Source: Mycolicibacterium monacense
GTDB lineage: Bacteria > Actinomycetota > Actinomycetes > Mycobacteriales > Mycobacteriaceae
Direction of reading: 5' to 3'
NCBI RefSeq assembly: GCF_010731575.1
Contig: NZ_AP022617.1
Span: forward strand, 1,674,001-1,738,000
DNA: 64,000 nucleotides
Shown here: piece by piece, positions 25,467 through 33,464 of the stretch
Numbering within the stretch: position 1 is the first letter of the stretch
Layout: each line of letters starts with the position of its first letter
The notes under the pieces: model-generated
Seen by the model: the letters and a program-made list of their open reading frames with translations, nothing else
What the model was told of the DNA's origin: nothing
Databases searched by the model: none
Position numbers and translations under genes: made by a program

Positions 25467-27215
25467 ATGAATGACAGCACGGTCGGCACAGCTTTCCGCT
25501 CACGCGTGGTGGACCACATCGTCGACTACCTGTCCGCGGGCGGTGTCCGGTACCTCTTCGGAGTCGACGGCGCCAACATCGAGGACGTCTACGACGCCGC
25601 CCACCTCCGCGGCGACGTCACCGCGGTCCTGGCCAAGCACGAGTTCTCGGCCGCCGCCATGGCGGACGGCTACAGCCGCAGCGGCGCCGGACTGGGGGTG
25701 GTCATGGCGACCTCCGGCGGCGGCTCGCTCAACCTGGTTCCGGGACTGGGGGAGTCGCTGGCCAGCCGGGTTCCCGTCCTCGCGCTGGTCGGTCAGCCTC
25801 CGCTGGCGCTGGACGGCCGCGGGAGCTTCCAGGACACCAGCGGGTGCAACGGTTCGCTGGATGCTCTCGCTCTGTTCTCCACGGTGTCGGTGTTCTGCGA
25901 ACGGATCACCGAACCCGCCGACATCCTCACCGCGCTTCCGCGTGCCGTGCGGGCAGCGTTCTCGGGCGGGCCGGCAGTCCTGTTGTTGCCCAAAGACGTT
26001 CAGCAGGCCGTGCTCGACGTACGACACTCGACCGAGGGCCACGAACGCGCGCCGGTGACGAGGCAGGTCGGCGATCCGCGCCCGATCGCGCGGGCACTCC
26101 AGAAGGTCGACGGCCCCGTCACCATCGTCGTCGGCAGCCAGGTGATCCACGACGACGCCCGCGCGGAACTCGAACAACTGCGCGCCGTGCTGCGCGCCCG
26201 GGTGGCCGTCACGCCCGACGCGAAGGATGCCGCGGGGACGCCGGGGATGGGCTCGTCGTCGCTGGTCGGCGTCACCGGCGTCATGGGCCATCCCGGTACC
26301 GCCGAGGCGATCGGCGACAGCGCGTTGTGCCTGCTGGTCGGGTCGCGTCTGCCGGTGACCGCGCGAGCAGGTCTGGACGCGGTGCTGGCCGGTACCCGCA
26401 CCCTGTCGATCGGTTCGGCACCGCCCTTCGTCCCGTGCACCCACATCCACAGCGACGATCTGCGCGCCTCACTGCCATTGCTGACCCGGGGGCTGATCGG
26501 GCGCCGGCGGCCGCGCGGATTGCGGGTGGCCGACACGATCCCGCGGAAAGAGTTGTCGCCACCGATCTTCGACGGAGAAGGAGTGCGCTTCCGCGACGCG
26601 ATGAAGGCCCTCGACCGGCTGCTGCCGGCCGACGTCGACATCGTCGTGGACGCCGGGAACACCGGCGCGTCAGCGGTGCACTACCTACCCGTGCGCCGGC
26701 GAGGCAGGTTCCTCGTCGCGCTGGGCATGGGCGGGATGGGGTACAGCTTCGGGGCCGGGATCGGCGTTGCCTTCGGCCGGCGCAGACGGACCGTGGTGAT
26801 CGCCGGTGACGGGTCGTTCTTCATGCACGGCCTCGAGTTGCACACGGCGATACAGCACCGTCTTCCGGTCACCTTCGTGCTGTTCAACAACAACGCCCAC
26901 GGGATGTGTGTGACGCGCGAACAGCTCTACTACGACGGCACGTACAGCTACAACAGGTTCGCGCCCAGCCATCTCGGCGCGGGGCTCAACGCCATGTTCC
27001 CCGGCATGCCGTCGGTCGATGTCGCCGATGTCACCGAACTTGCCGGCGCGGTCACCTCGGCGCTGGACGCACACGGTCCCTCGGTCGTCTCGGTCGAATG
27101 CTCGGCCGACGAAATCCCGCCTTTCGCACCATTTTTGGCGGCCGGCCCACCGGCTGCCCCCGACCCGGCCACCGTTCACGAGGAGGAATCGATCGATGTC
27201 CCTGCCAGCGCTTGA
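25467..27215 (+). CDS. ThDP-dependent enzyme, acetolactate synthase/decarboxylase-like
   Basis: A 582-residue thiamine diphosphate enzyme with the three-domain layout of the acetolactate synthase family. The activating Glu is residue 59 (AKHEFSAAAMADGYSRS). The cofactor and metal site is GDGS at 447-450 with NNN at 474-476. Catabolic or biosynthetic acetolactate synthase is unlikely: there is no regulatory subunit nearby and the sequence between motifs is unusual. The family decarboxylates 2-keto acids and joins the resulting acyl anion to a second carbonyl compound. In this setting a hydroxyketone-forming reaction is a reasonable inference. ATG 25467 opens a six-gene operon. Confidence 0.85.
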   Translation: MNDSTVGTAFRSRVVDHIVDYLSAGGVRYLFGVDGANIEDVYDAAHLRGDVTAVLAKHEFSAAAMADGYSRSGAGLGVVMATSGGGSLNLVPGLGESLASRVPVLALVGQPPLALDGRGSFQDTSGCNGSLDALALFSTVSVFCERITEPADILTALPRAVRAAFSGGPAVLLLPKDVQQAVLDVRHSTEGHERAPVTRQVGDPRPIARALQKVDGPVTIVVGSQVIHDDARAELEQLRAVLRARVAVTPDAKDAAGTPGMGSSSLVGVTGVMGHPGTAEAIGDSALCLLVGSRLPVTARAGLDAVLAGTRTLSIGSAPPFVPCTHIHSDDLRASLPLLTRGLIGRRRPRGLRVADTIPRKELSPPIFDGEGVRFRDAMKALDRLLPADVDIVVDAGNTGASAVHYLPVRRRGRFLVALGMGGMGYSFGAGIGVAFGRRRRTVVIAGDGSFFMHGLELHTAIQHRLPVTFVLFNNNAHGMCVTREQLYYDGTYSYNRFAPSHLGAGLNAMFPGMPSVDVADVTELAGAVTSALDAHGPSVVSVECSADEIPPFAPFLAAGPPAAPDPATVHEEESIDVPASA

Positions 27216-27861
27216 CGATATCGCCACGCACACCGGTAGTACCAATCCGATCGACGGCGTCATCCGGATCGAGACGTCGCCGCGGGAGAAGGCGACCCCG
27301 ATCATCATGGACATGATGCGGTCGGTCTATCCGCACGACGAGGTGTTCGGCGAGTTCTGCACCGTCAACAGCTACGTCGACTGTCCGCCGGACGAACTGT
27401 TCGACTACCTCTCCGACACCCGCAGCCTGGAGGAGTGGACCTACAGTCTGCGTGGTTTCGAGCGCACCGAGGAGGACGGCCTGTGGCTGGCCTGGGATCG
27501 CCTCGGCTCCGAGACCGAGATCTACACCAGGACCGTCTTCAACCGGGAGGCCGGGACGGTCGACTACCACTGCGCGTGGGACCAGGGCAAGCACCTGTGG
27601 ATGATCTACCTGATGCGCGTCGTGGACGCCCGCGTCGTGCTCGACAAGCCGGGATCGGTTGTGCTGTGGACGAACTGCCACCACCCGTTCTACGACAACA
27701 ATCCCTATCCCGAGACGGCCCCGCCGGAGCGGCCGGTGTGGGTGGGTGACTTCTGGGACATGTTCGGCGCCGGCCACCTGCTCGAGCTGAAGAATCTGAA
27801 GGCGATCGCCGAATTCCGCCATCGCAACGGTCTGCCGATCAAACCGGCCTGGATGGACTGA
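27196..27861 (+). CDS. SRPBCC-fold (START-like) protein
   Basis: A 221-residue protein. FCTVNSYVDCPPDELFDYLSDTRSLEEWTYSLRGFER is the typical opening of the SRPBCC fold, a helix-grip with a deep hydrophobic pocket, found in aromatase/cyclases, ligand carriers and ring-hydroxylating subunits. The Trp- and Tyr-rich middle (YHCAWDQGKHLWMIYLMRV) could line a pocket for an aromatic substrate. AGGAGG at 27181-27186 precedes ATG 27196. It overlaps the ThDP gene by 20 bases, which suggests that the two proteins act on the same intermediate. The specific reaction is unknown. Confidence 0.75.
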   Translation: MSLPALDDIATHTGSTNPIDGVIRIETSPREKATPIIMDMMRSVYPHDEVFGEFCTVNSYVDCPPDELFDYLSDTRSLEEWTYSLRGFERTEEDGLWLAWDRLGSETEIYTRTVFNREAGTVDYHCAWDQGKHLWMIYLMRVVDARVVLDKPGSVVLWTNCHHPFYDNNPYPETAPPERPVWVGDFWDMFGAGHLLELKNLKAIAEFRHRNGLPIKPAWMD

Positions 27862-27870
27862 GGGCACGAG

Positions 27871-28884
27871 ATGACTGTGAGCCTGCTCGACGTCTCGACC
27901 TATCTTCCCGGCGAACCCATCAGCGCCGATTACTACGCCGACTTCGCCAGCGCCGACGACCTCCGCGAGCACCTGATGTTCCGGGCGCCGAAATTTCGCC
28001 ACCACGTCGCCGAGGACGAGACGGCCATCGACATGGTCGAACGTGCGACCGCCGGCCTGGTGCAACGGCACGGCCACGACACGATCGCCGACATCGACAT
28101 CCTCATCACCCACACCCAGATGCCCGATATGCCGTTCTACGGAGGCGGCGGCGGCATGGCCCATCGCCTCGGGATGAAACCGCGCACCGTGATCGACCTG
28201 CACAACGGTGGATGTGCGGCGTTCATCCTCGGTCTGCAGCTGGCGCGCACGCTGATCCAGGCCGGCGAAGGGCGCACCGCCTTGATCGCGTTGGCGCAGA
28301 ATGCCGCCGGGCAGATCTTCGACCAGCCGCTCACCCGGCAGAAGGCCCAGTCGTGTGTACCCGGTGACGGTGCCGCCGTCGGCCTGGTCGCGCTGTCCGA
28401 CGAATCTCCCGTGCTCGACGTGGAGTGCCGTACCTACGGCGAGTACGCCGGTGACATGACGATCGCGGTCGAACCGTTCCGCAAGTGGTGGCAGCCCGGT
28501 CCGGGGGAGGGCTGCATCGGATTCACCGAGGCCAAGATCACCAAGGTGCTCGCCCGCGGCAACCGACAGGTTCCGGAGGTGTCCTTCGCGGTGTGTGACC
28601 GGTTGGGCATCAAACCCAAAGAGCTCGATCTGTTCGTCACCAACCAGCCCAACCGCGTGTTCCTGCGCAACTGGCGCGATGCGCTGGAGCTGCCGAAGGA
28701 ACGTCACCGCGACACGTTCGACGAGTGCGGGAACCTGTTCGCGGTCGGTGTCCCGATGAACCTCGACCGCGCGATCAGCGACGGCCAACTCAAACGCGGG
28801 GACACCGTGCTGATGGCCGCGTTCGCCCACGCCGGTGACTTCGCCGGCGCCGCGGCCGTGCGGTGGGGTGGTCGATCAGCATGA
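27871..28884 (+). CDS. FabH-like (KAS III) ketoacyl synthase or acyltransferase with altered triad
   Basis: A 337-residue thiolase-fold protein. The nucleophile is Cys115 (HNGGCAAF) as in FabH. In FabH the triad is Cys-His-Asn with His and the second Asn 30 residues apart. Here the His position is Asn258 (VTNQPN) and the second Asn is Asn288 (CGNLF), again 30 apart. Decarboxylative condensation normally needs that His, so this protein may transfer an acyl group from CoA or ACP to an oxygen or nitrogen instead. It starts 9 bases after the SRPBCC gene and overlaps the aminotransferase start by 4 bases. Confidence 0.85.
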   Translation: MTVSLLDVSTYLPGEPISADYYADFASADDLREHLMFRAPKFRHHVAEDETAIDMVERATAGLVQRHGHDTIADIDILITHTQMPDMPFYGGGGGMAHRLGMKPRTVIDLHNGGCAAFILGLQLARTLIQAGEGRTALIALAQNAAGQIFDQPLTRQKAQSCVPGDGAAVGLVALSDESPVLDVECRTYGEYAGDMTIAVEPFRKWWQPGPGEGCIGFTEAKITKVLARGNRQVPEVSFAVCDRLGIKPKELDLFVTNQPNRVFLRNWRDALELPKERHRDTFDECGNLFAVGVPMNLDRAISDGQLKRGDTVLMAAFAHAGDFAGAAAVRWGGRSA

Positions 28885-29942
28885 CCATCGTCGCCGAACC
28901 GGGACCAGCAACGTCACCACCGGGGTCCGTGCAGCCCAGGATCTCCTCACTGCCCACGGCGGTCGATCCGATGGCGTTGTCGCTCAACGAGAATCCGTTC
29001 CCGCCGCTGCCTGCCGTGCAAACCGCCATGATCGAGTCGATCCAGGCGGCCAACAGATACCCGGAGTTCCTTCCGGAATCCCTGCGGCACCTGATCGCCG
29101 ACCACGTCGCCGTGCCGGACGAACAGGTCGTCGTCGGCGCTGGGGCGACCGGGGTGCTGGTCCAGGTCATGCACGCCTTCACCTCGCCGGGGGACCGGAT
29201 CGTCCTGCCGGTCCCGACGTTCGAGGGCTACACCATCGCGTCGGCGATGACCAGGTTGCAGGTGGAGGCGGTTCCGCTGCTGGCCGACGGCCACCACGAC
29301 CTGGACGCCATGGCGGACGCGGCGTCCGGTGCCCGGCTCGTCGTGGTCTGCCGGCCGCACAACCCGACCGGCACCGTGGAGAGCGCTGCGACGCTCGAGG
29401 CCTTCCTGGCCCGGTTGTCCAGCGACACGATCGTCATCCTCGACGAGGCGTACGTGGAATTCGTCGCGCCACAGTGGCGGATCGACGCCGTCGACCTCAT
29501 CCAACGGTTCCCCAACGTGCTGGTCCTGCGCACCTTCTCCAAGGCCTACGGGCTCGCGGGTCTGCGCATCGGCTACGCGATCGGCTCCTGGGGGCTGACC
29601 GCCGAACTGTGGGCGATGCAGCTCCCGTTCGGGATGGGCAGCACCGGCCTCGTGGCCGTCGCCGCTTCCTATCAGGCGGAAAGTCAGCTGCGGCAACGTA
29701 TCCGGCTGATCACCTCGGAGCGCCGCCATCTGCGGATGCGGTTGCGCGCGATGGGCGTCCCGAGTATCGACGGACACGCCAACTTCGTGTACCTGCCGGT
29801 CGGCGACCGCCCGTGGCGCGAGGTCTTCGACGGCGCCGACGGTGTGCGGGTCAAACATTGCGCCGACGGCGGAGTCCGGATCACCGTGGGCGGACGCTCG
29901 TCGACCGGTGCCGTGCTGGCCGCGCTGCGCGGCCGAGGGTGA
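28881..29942 (+). CDS. HisC-like PLP aminotransferase
   Basis: A 353-residue class I/II fold aminotransferase most like histidinol-phosphate or aromatic aminotransferases. The PLP lysine is Lys221 (TFSKAYGLAGLRIGY). NPTG is at 161-164 and DEAY at 188-191, and the N-terminal LNENPFPP motif is typical of HisC. The true hisC normally lies in the histidine operon, which is not here, so this is a pathway paralogue. It could supply aromatic 2-keto acids to the ThDP enzyme, or aminate the ketone that enzyme makes, since HisC acts on an acetol. ATG 28881 overlaps the previous stop (ATGA). Confidence 0.88.
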   Translation: MTIVAEPGPATSPPGSVQPRISSLPTAVDPMALSLNENPFPPLPAVQTAMIESIQAANRYPEFLPESLRHLIADHVAVPDEQVVVGAGATGVLVQVMHAFTSPGDRIVLPVPTFEGYTIASAMTRLQVEAVPLLADGHHDLDAMADAASGARLVVVCRPHNPTGTVESAATLEAFLARLSSDTIVILDEAYVEFVAPQWRIDAVDLIQRFPNVLVLRTFSKAYGLAGLRIGYAIGSWGLTAELWAMQLPFGMGSTGLVAVAASYQAESQLRQRIRLITSERRHLRMRLRAMGVPSIDGHANFVYLPVGDRPWREVFDGADGVRVKHCADGGVRITVGGRSSTGAVLAALRGRG

Positions 29943-29947
29943 CGGCC

Positions 29948-31096
29948 ATGCGCGATCATCAGGTCGTCGTCATCGGGGCCGGGCCGTCGGGGGTCGCGGC
30001 CGCGCTGAGCCTGCGCGACAGGGGTCTGCGCCCGGTGCTCATCGACCGCGCCGATCACGTCGGATCGTCGTGGAAGGCACGCTACGACCGGCTCAAACTG
30101 AACACCGGCCGACGCACCTCGCACATGCCGAACCGGCCGTATCCCGACGGGACCGGCGTGTTCCCCACCCGCGATCAGGTGGTCGCGCACCTCGACCGGC
30201 ACGCACACGAGGACGGAATCGAGCTCCTGCTGGAGACCACCGTCACCCGCATCGACCGGCACCCGGCGGGCTGGTGCCTGAGTACGTCGACCGGTGACCT
30301 CACCGCACGGCAGGTGGTGGTGGCGACGGGATACGAACACAGCCCGCGGATTCCGGAATGGCCCGGGATGCGGTCGTATCCCGGTGAGGTCAGCCACTCG
30401 GCGCAGTACCGGAATCCGCGCCCCTACACGGGGAGGCGGGTGCTGGTCGTCGGGGCCGGATCGTCGGCGATGGAGATCGTGCACGACGTCGCGACCGGTG
30501 GCGCCGAGAGCGCCTGGCTCGCCGTCCGCACGGTGCCGCACATCATGATCCGTTCACTTCCCGGCGGATTCCCGTCCGACTATCTCGCCACACCGCTGTT
30601 CGACGCGCCGACCTGGCTGGCCGACGCCGTCTCCCGGGTGGGGCAGCGCATCGACGTCGGCGACCTCGCCGAGTACGGCCTGCCGACGCCGTCGGAAGGT
30701 GTGTTCGCCCGGGGCAAACGGCTCGGCCGGGCCCCGGTCATCGTCGACCGGGAGGTGGTGCGCGCGATCCGCGCCCGCGTGTTCGAGGTCGTCCCCACCG
30801 TCGCGCGGTTCGACGGCGCCACCGTGGAGCTGGTCGACGGCAGGCGCCTGCGACCGGATGCGGTGATCTGCGCGACCGGGTACACCCGCGGCCTCGACGC
30901 GATGGTCGGTCACCTCGGGGTCCTCGACGACAAGGGTCTTCCGCGGTCCTGCGGTGTCGCCGCGGCCGCGCCCGGACTGCGGTTCGTCGGATTCCTGTCC
31001 CGCCCCGGCCTGATCTCCTATGTCGCCAAGCAGTCCCAGCACGTCGCCAGGCACATCGCCGACGAGCTGGACCGCACTCCCACGCTGATCCGCTGA
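29948..31096 (+). CDS. Flavin-containing monooxygenase, YUCCA-like
   Basis: A 382-residue FAD/NADPH monooxygenase. The FAD fingerprint GAGPSG is at residues 10-15 and the NADPH fingerprint GAGSSA at 169-174. Between them is the FMO motif YPGEVSHSAQY at 144-154, and ATGY near 126-129. SSWKARYDRLKLNT after the FAD site closely resembles plant YUCCA enzymes, which oxidise indole-3-pyruvate. A substrate related to an arylpyruvate is therefore plausible, but this is inference from motif likeness. ATG 29948 is used. GTG 29939, overlapping the previous stop, is the alternative. Confidence 0.86.
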   Translation: MRDHQVVVIGAGPSGVAAALSLRDRGLRPVLIDRADHVGSSWKARYDRLKLNTGRRTSHMPNRPYPDGTGVFPTRDQVVAHLDRHAHEDGIELLLETTVTRIDRHPAGWCLSTSTGDLTARQVVVATGYEHSPRIPEWPGMRSYPGEVSHSAQYRNPRPYTGRRVLVVGAGSSAMEIVHDVATGGAESAWLAVRTVPHIMIRSLPGGFPSDYLATPLFDAPTWLADAVSRVGQRIDVGDLAEYGLPTPSEGVFARGKRLGRAPVIVDREVVRAIRARVFEVVPTVARFDGATVELVDGRRLRPDAVICATGYTRGLDAMVGHLGVLDDKGLPRSCGVAAAAPGLRFVGFLSRPGLISYVAKQSQHVARHIADELDRTPTLIR

Positions 31097-31102
31097 GTCG
31101 CC

Positions 31103-33406
31103 GTGTTACAGGCCGTGACCCGACTGGCGATCGCCGCGCCGAAGCGCGTCATCGCCGCGGCCGTGGCGGTTCTCATCGGGTGCGCCGTCTTCGGGGTCCC
31201 GGTCGCCGGCAGCCTGTCCGGCGGCGGGTTCCGTGACCCCGAATCGGATTCGGCGCGGGCGTCGGCGATCCTGGCGGACACCTTCGACCGGCCGGAGATG
31301 CAGCTGCTGCTGACGGTCACGGCGCCGGACGGGGCGCTGACCGGCCCCGGCGCGGCGGTCGGCGCGGACATCGTCAGGGCACTCAGGGAGTCACCGTCCG
31401 TCGGGTACGTGGAGTCACCGTGGGGGGCGCCACCGGGTACGGCGGACGAACTCGTCAGCACCGACAGCACGACGGCGCTCGTCATCGCCGGGCTCGACGG
31501 CGACGAAAGCGATGCCGCCGCGCATGCGGAGGACCTGTCCGCCGCGCTCACCGGCGACCGCGACGGGGTCGTCGTGCGCGCCGGTGGCGTCGCCGCGGTG
31601 AATGCCCAGATCAACGCGCAGACGGAGAAGGATCTGATGGCGATGGAAGCCATCGCCTTCCCACTGAGCTTCCTGGTTCTGGTCTGGGTGTTCGGCGGGT
31701 TGTTCGCCGCGATGCTGCCGATGGCGGTCGGGGCGCTGGCCATCGTCGGATCGATGGCCGTCCTGCGCGGTATCACGATGGTCACCGACGTCTCGGTGTT
31801 CGCCCTCAACCTCGCCGTGGCGATGGGCCTGGCCCTCGCGATCGACTACACGCTGCTCATCCTCAGCCGCTACCGCGACGAGATCGCCACCGGCGCACCG
31901 CGTGAGGACGCCTTGATGCGGACGATGGCGGCGGCCGGGCGCACCGTGGTCTTCTCCGCGGTCATCGTCGGGCTGTCGATGCTGCCGATGGCCGTGTTCC
32001 CGATGTACTTCCTGCGATCGTTCGCCTACGCGGGTGTCGCCGTGGTGGGCTTCGCCTCGGTGGCGGCGCTCGTCGTCACCCCGGCGGTCATCACGCTGTG
32101 CGGTGACCGCCTCGACTCACTGGACGTGCGGCGGTTCGTCCGGCGGATACTGCGCAGGCCACCGCCCACGCCCCGGCCGGTCGAGCGATCCTTCTGGTAC
32201 CGCGCCGCGCGGGCGGTGACGCGTCGCGGCGGCGCGCTCAGTGTCGCCGTGGTGGCCCTGCTGCTGGTGCTCGGCGCCCCGTTCCTCGACGCACGGTGGG
32301 GATTCCCCGACGACCGCGTGCTGCCGACGACCGCGGACGCCCACCGGGTCGGCGACCTGTTGCGGACCGAGTTCACCGCCGACTCGGCCACGACGGTCAC
32401 GGTCGTCCTCCCCGACATCGCGGGTGTCCGCCCCGCCGCGCTCGGCGAGTTCGCCGCCGAACTGTCGCGCGTCCCGGACGTGCCGTGGGTGTCCTCGCCG
32501 GCGGGCACCTTCGCCGGCGGCCGGCAGACCGGCCCACCCTCGGCGCCCACCGGGACGGCCGACGGCAGCGCCTTCCTCACCGTCGCCAGTTCCGCGCCGC
32601 TGGACTCGGCGGAGTCCGAGGCCCAGTTGGACGCGCTGCAGGCGGTGCCAGGCCCGGACGGCCGCGAGGTGCTGCTGACCGGCACCACCCCGAGCAACCG
32701 GGACATCGTCGCCGCCGTGCTGTCGCGAATGCCGTTGGTGCTGGGCATCATCGGCCTCACCAGCCTGGTGTTGCTGTTCCTGCTCACCGGCAGCGTGGTG
32801 CTTCCCCTGAAGGCGATCGTGCTCAACGTGCTGTCGCTCACCGCGGCGTTCGGGGCGTTGGTGTGGATCTTCCAGCAGGGCCACCTCGCGGCGCTCGGCA
32901 CCACGAGTACCGGCACCATCGGCGTCACCATTCCCGTGCTGCTGTTCTGTATCGCCTTCGGGCTGTCGATGGACTACGAGGTCTTCCTGATGGCACGTAT
33001 CCGCGAATACTGGCTGGCCCCGCGGGATGTCCCGGCCGGGACCCGGGCGGCCAACGACGAGGCGGTCGCCCTCGGGTTGGCACGTACCGGCAGGGTCATC
33101 ACGGCGGCGGCGGTGATCATGTCGATCTCCTTCGCGGCGCTGATCGCGGCCGAGGTGTCGTTCATGCGGATGCTCGGGGTGGGGCTCACCGTCGCGGTGC
33201 TGATGGACGCGACGCTGGTCCGGCTGATCCTCGTGCCGGCGTTCATGCACGTGATGGGCCCGGCGAACTGGTGGGCTCCGGCGCCCCTGGCCCGGCTGCA
33301 CCGCCGGTTCGGCATCGGCGAGGCCGCACCGGCAGGCCGGCACCGCGGCGGTGAGGACGGCAAGTCGTCTGCGGGTCTGCCGGTATCGGCGGTCCCGCGA
33401 CGTTAA
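31103..33406 (+). CDS. MmpL-type RND membrane transporter
   Basis: A 767-residue RND protein of the MMPL family. It has two copies of the unit: one membrane helix, a large periplasmic loop, then five helices. The conserved AIDYTLLILSRYRDE segment (about residues 248-262) and its second copy LSMDYEVFLMARIREYW carry the Asp-Tyr pair used for proton coupling. At 767 residues it is shorter than most lipid-exporting MmpL proteins (about 950). No MmpS partner is seen. As last gene of the operon it probably exports the product. Its TAA stop overlaps the promoter of the next transcript. Confidence 0.9.
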   Translation: MLQAVTRLAIAAPKRVIAAAVAVLIGCAVFGVPVAGSLSGGGFRDPESDSARASAILADTFDRPEMQLLLTVTAPDGALTGPGAAVGADIVRALRESPSVGYVESPWGAPPGTADELVSTDSTTALVIAGLDGDESDAAAHAEDLSAALTGDRDGVVVRAGGVAAVNAQINAQTEKDLMAMEAIAFPLSFLVLVWVFGGLFAAMLPMAVGALAIVGSMAVLRGITMVTDVSVFALNLAVAMGLALAIDYTLLILSRYRDEIATGAPREDALMRTMAAAGRTVVFSAVIVGLSMLPMAVFPMYFLRSFAYAGVAVVGFASVAALVVTPAVITLCGDRLDSLDVRRFVRRILRRPPPTPRPVERSFWYRAARAVTRRGGALSVAVVALLLVLGAPFLDARWGFPDDRVLPTTADAHRVGDLLRTEFTADSATTVTVVLPDIAGVRPAALGEFAAELSRVPDVPWVSSPAGTFAGGRQTGPPSAPTGTADGSAFLTVASSAPLDSAESEAQLDALQAVPGPDGREVLLTGTTPSNRDIVAAVLSRMPLVLGIIGLTSLVLLFLLTGSVVLPLKAIVLNVLSLTAAFGALVWIFQQGHLAALGTTSTGTIGVTIPVLLFCIAFGLSMDYEVFLMARIREYWLAPRDVPAGTRAANDEAVALGLARTGRVITAAAVIMSISFAALIAAEVSFMRMLGVGLTVAVLMDATLVRLILVPAFMHVMGPANWWAPAPLARLHRRFGIGEAAPAGRHRGGEDGKSSAGLPVSAVPRR

Positions 33407-33409
33407 ACT
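33404..33409 (+). promoter_or_regulatory. -10 hexamer of leaderless parA-operon transcript
   Basis: TAAACT at 33404-33409 lies exactly 7 bases before ATG 33417, the spacing that marks leaderless transcripts in mycobacteria. Its first three bases are the MmpL stop codon. Confidence 0.6.
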
Positions 33410-33416
33410 CAACCGG

Positions 33417-33464
33417 ATGTTCGCCCTGCGTGTGGAGTGCCCGGCCTGCGGCGGTCCGGCATGA
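33417..33464 (+). CDS. Small leaderless ORF overlapping parA
   Basis: Fifteen codons encoding MFALRVECPACGGPA, with a CPAC pair. It starts at the predicted transcription start and its TGA overlaps the parA ATG by 4 bases, the same overlap used by the next five gene pairs. It may be a small protein, or a leader peptide that couples ribosome entry to parA. Function unknown. The Cys-X-X-Cys could bind metal or sense cysteine supply, but two separated Cys codons are weaker evidence than a run. Confidence 0.55.
   Translation: MFALRVECPACGGPA

Noticed and set aside
25021..25503. Frames of 81 and 160 codons in the gap before the ThDP gene
   Set aside because: Cys- and Trp-rich translations without domain character. 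The region is better explained by palindromes and low coding bias.
25467..29942. Phosphonate biosynthesis, suggested by ThDP enzyme plus aminotransferase
   Set aside because: No PEP mutase is present, and the ThDP enzyme has the full acetolactate synthase length rather than the shorter phosphonopyruvate decarboxylase form.
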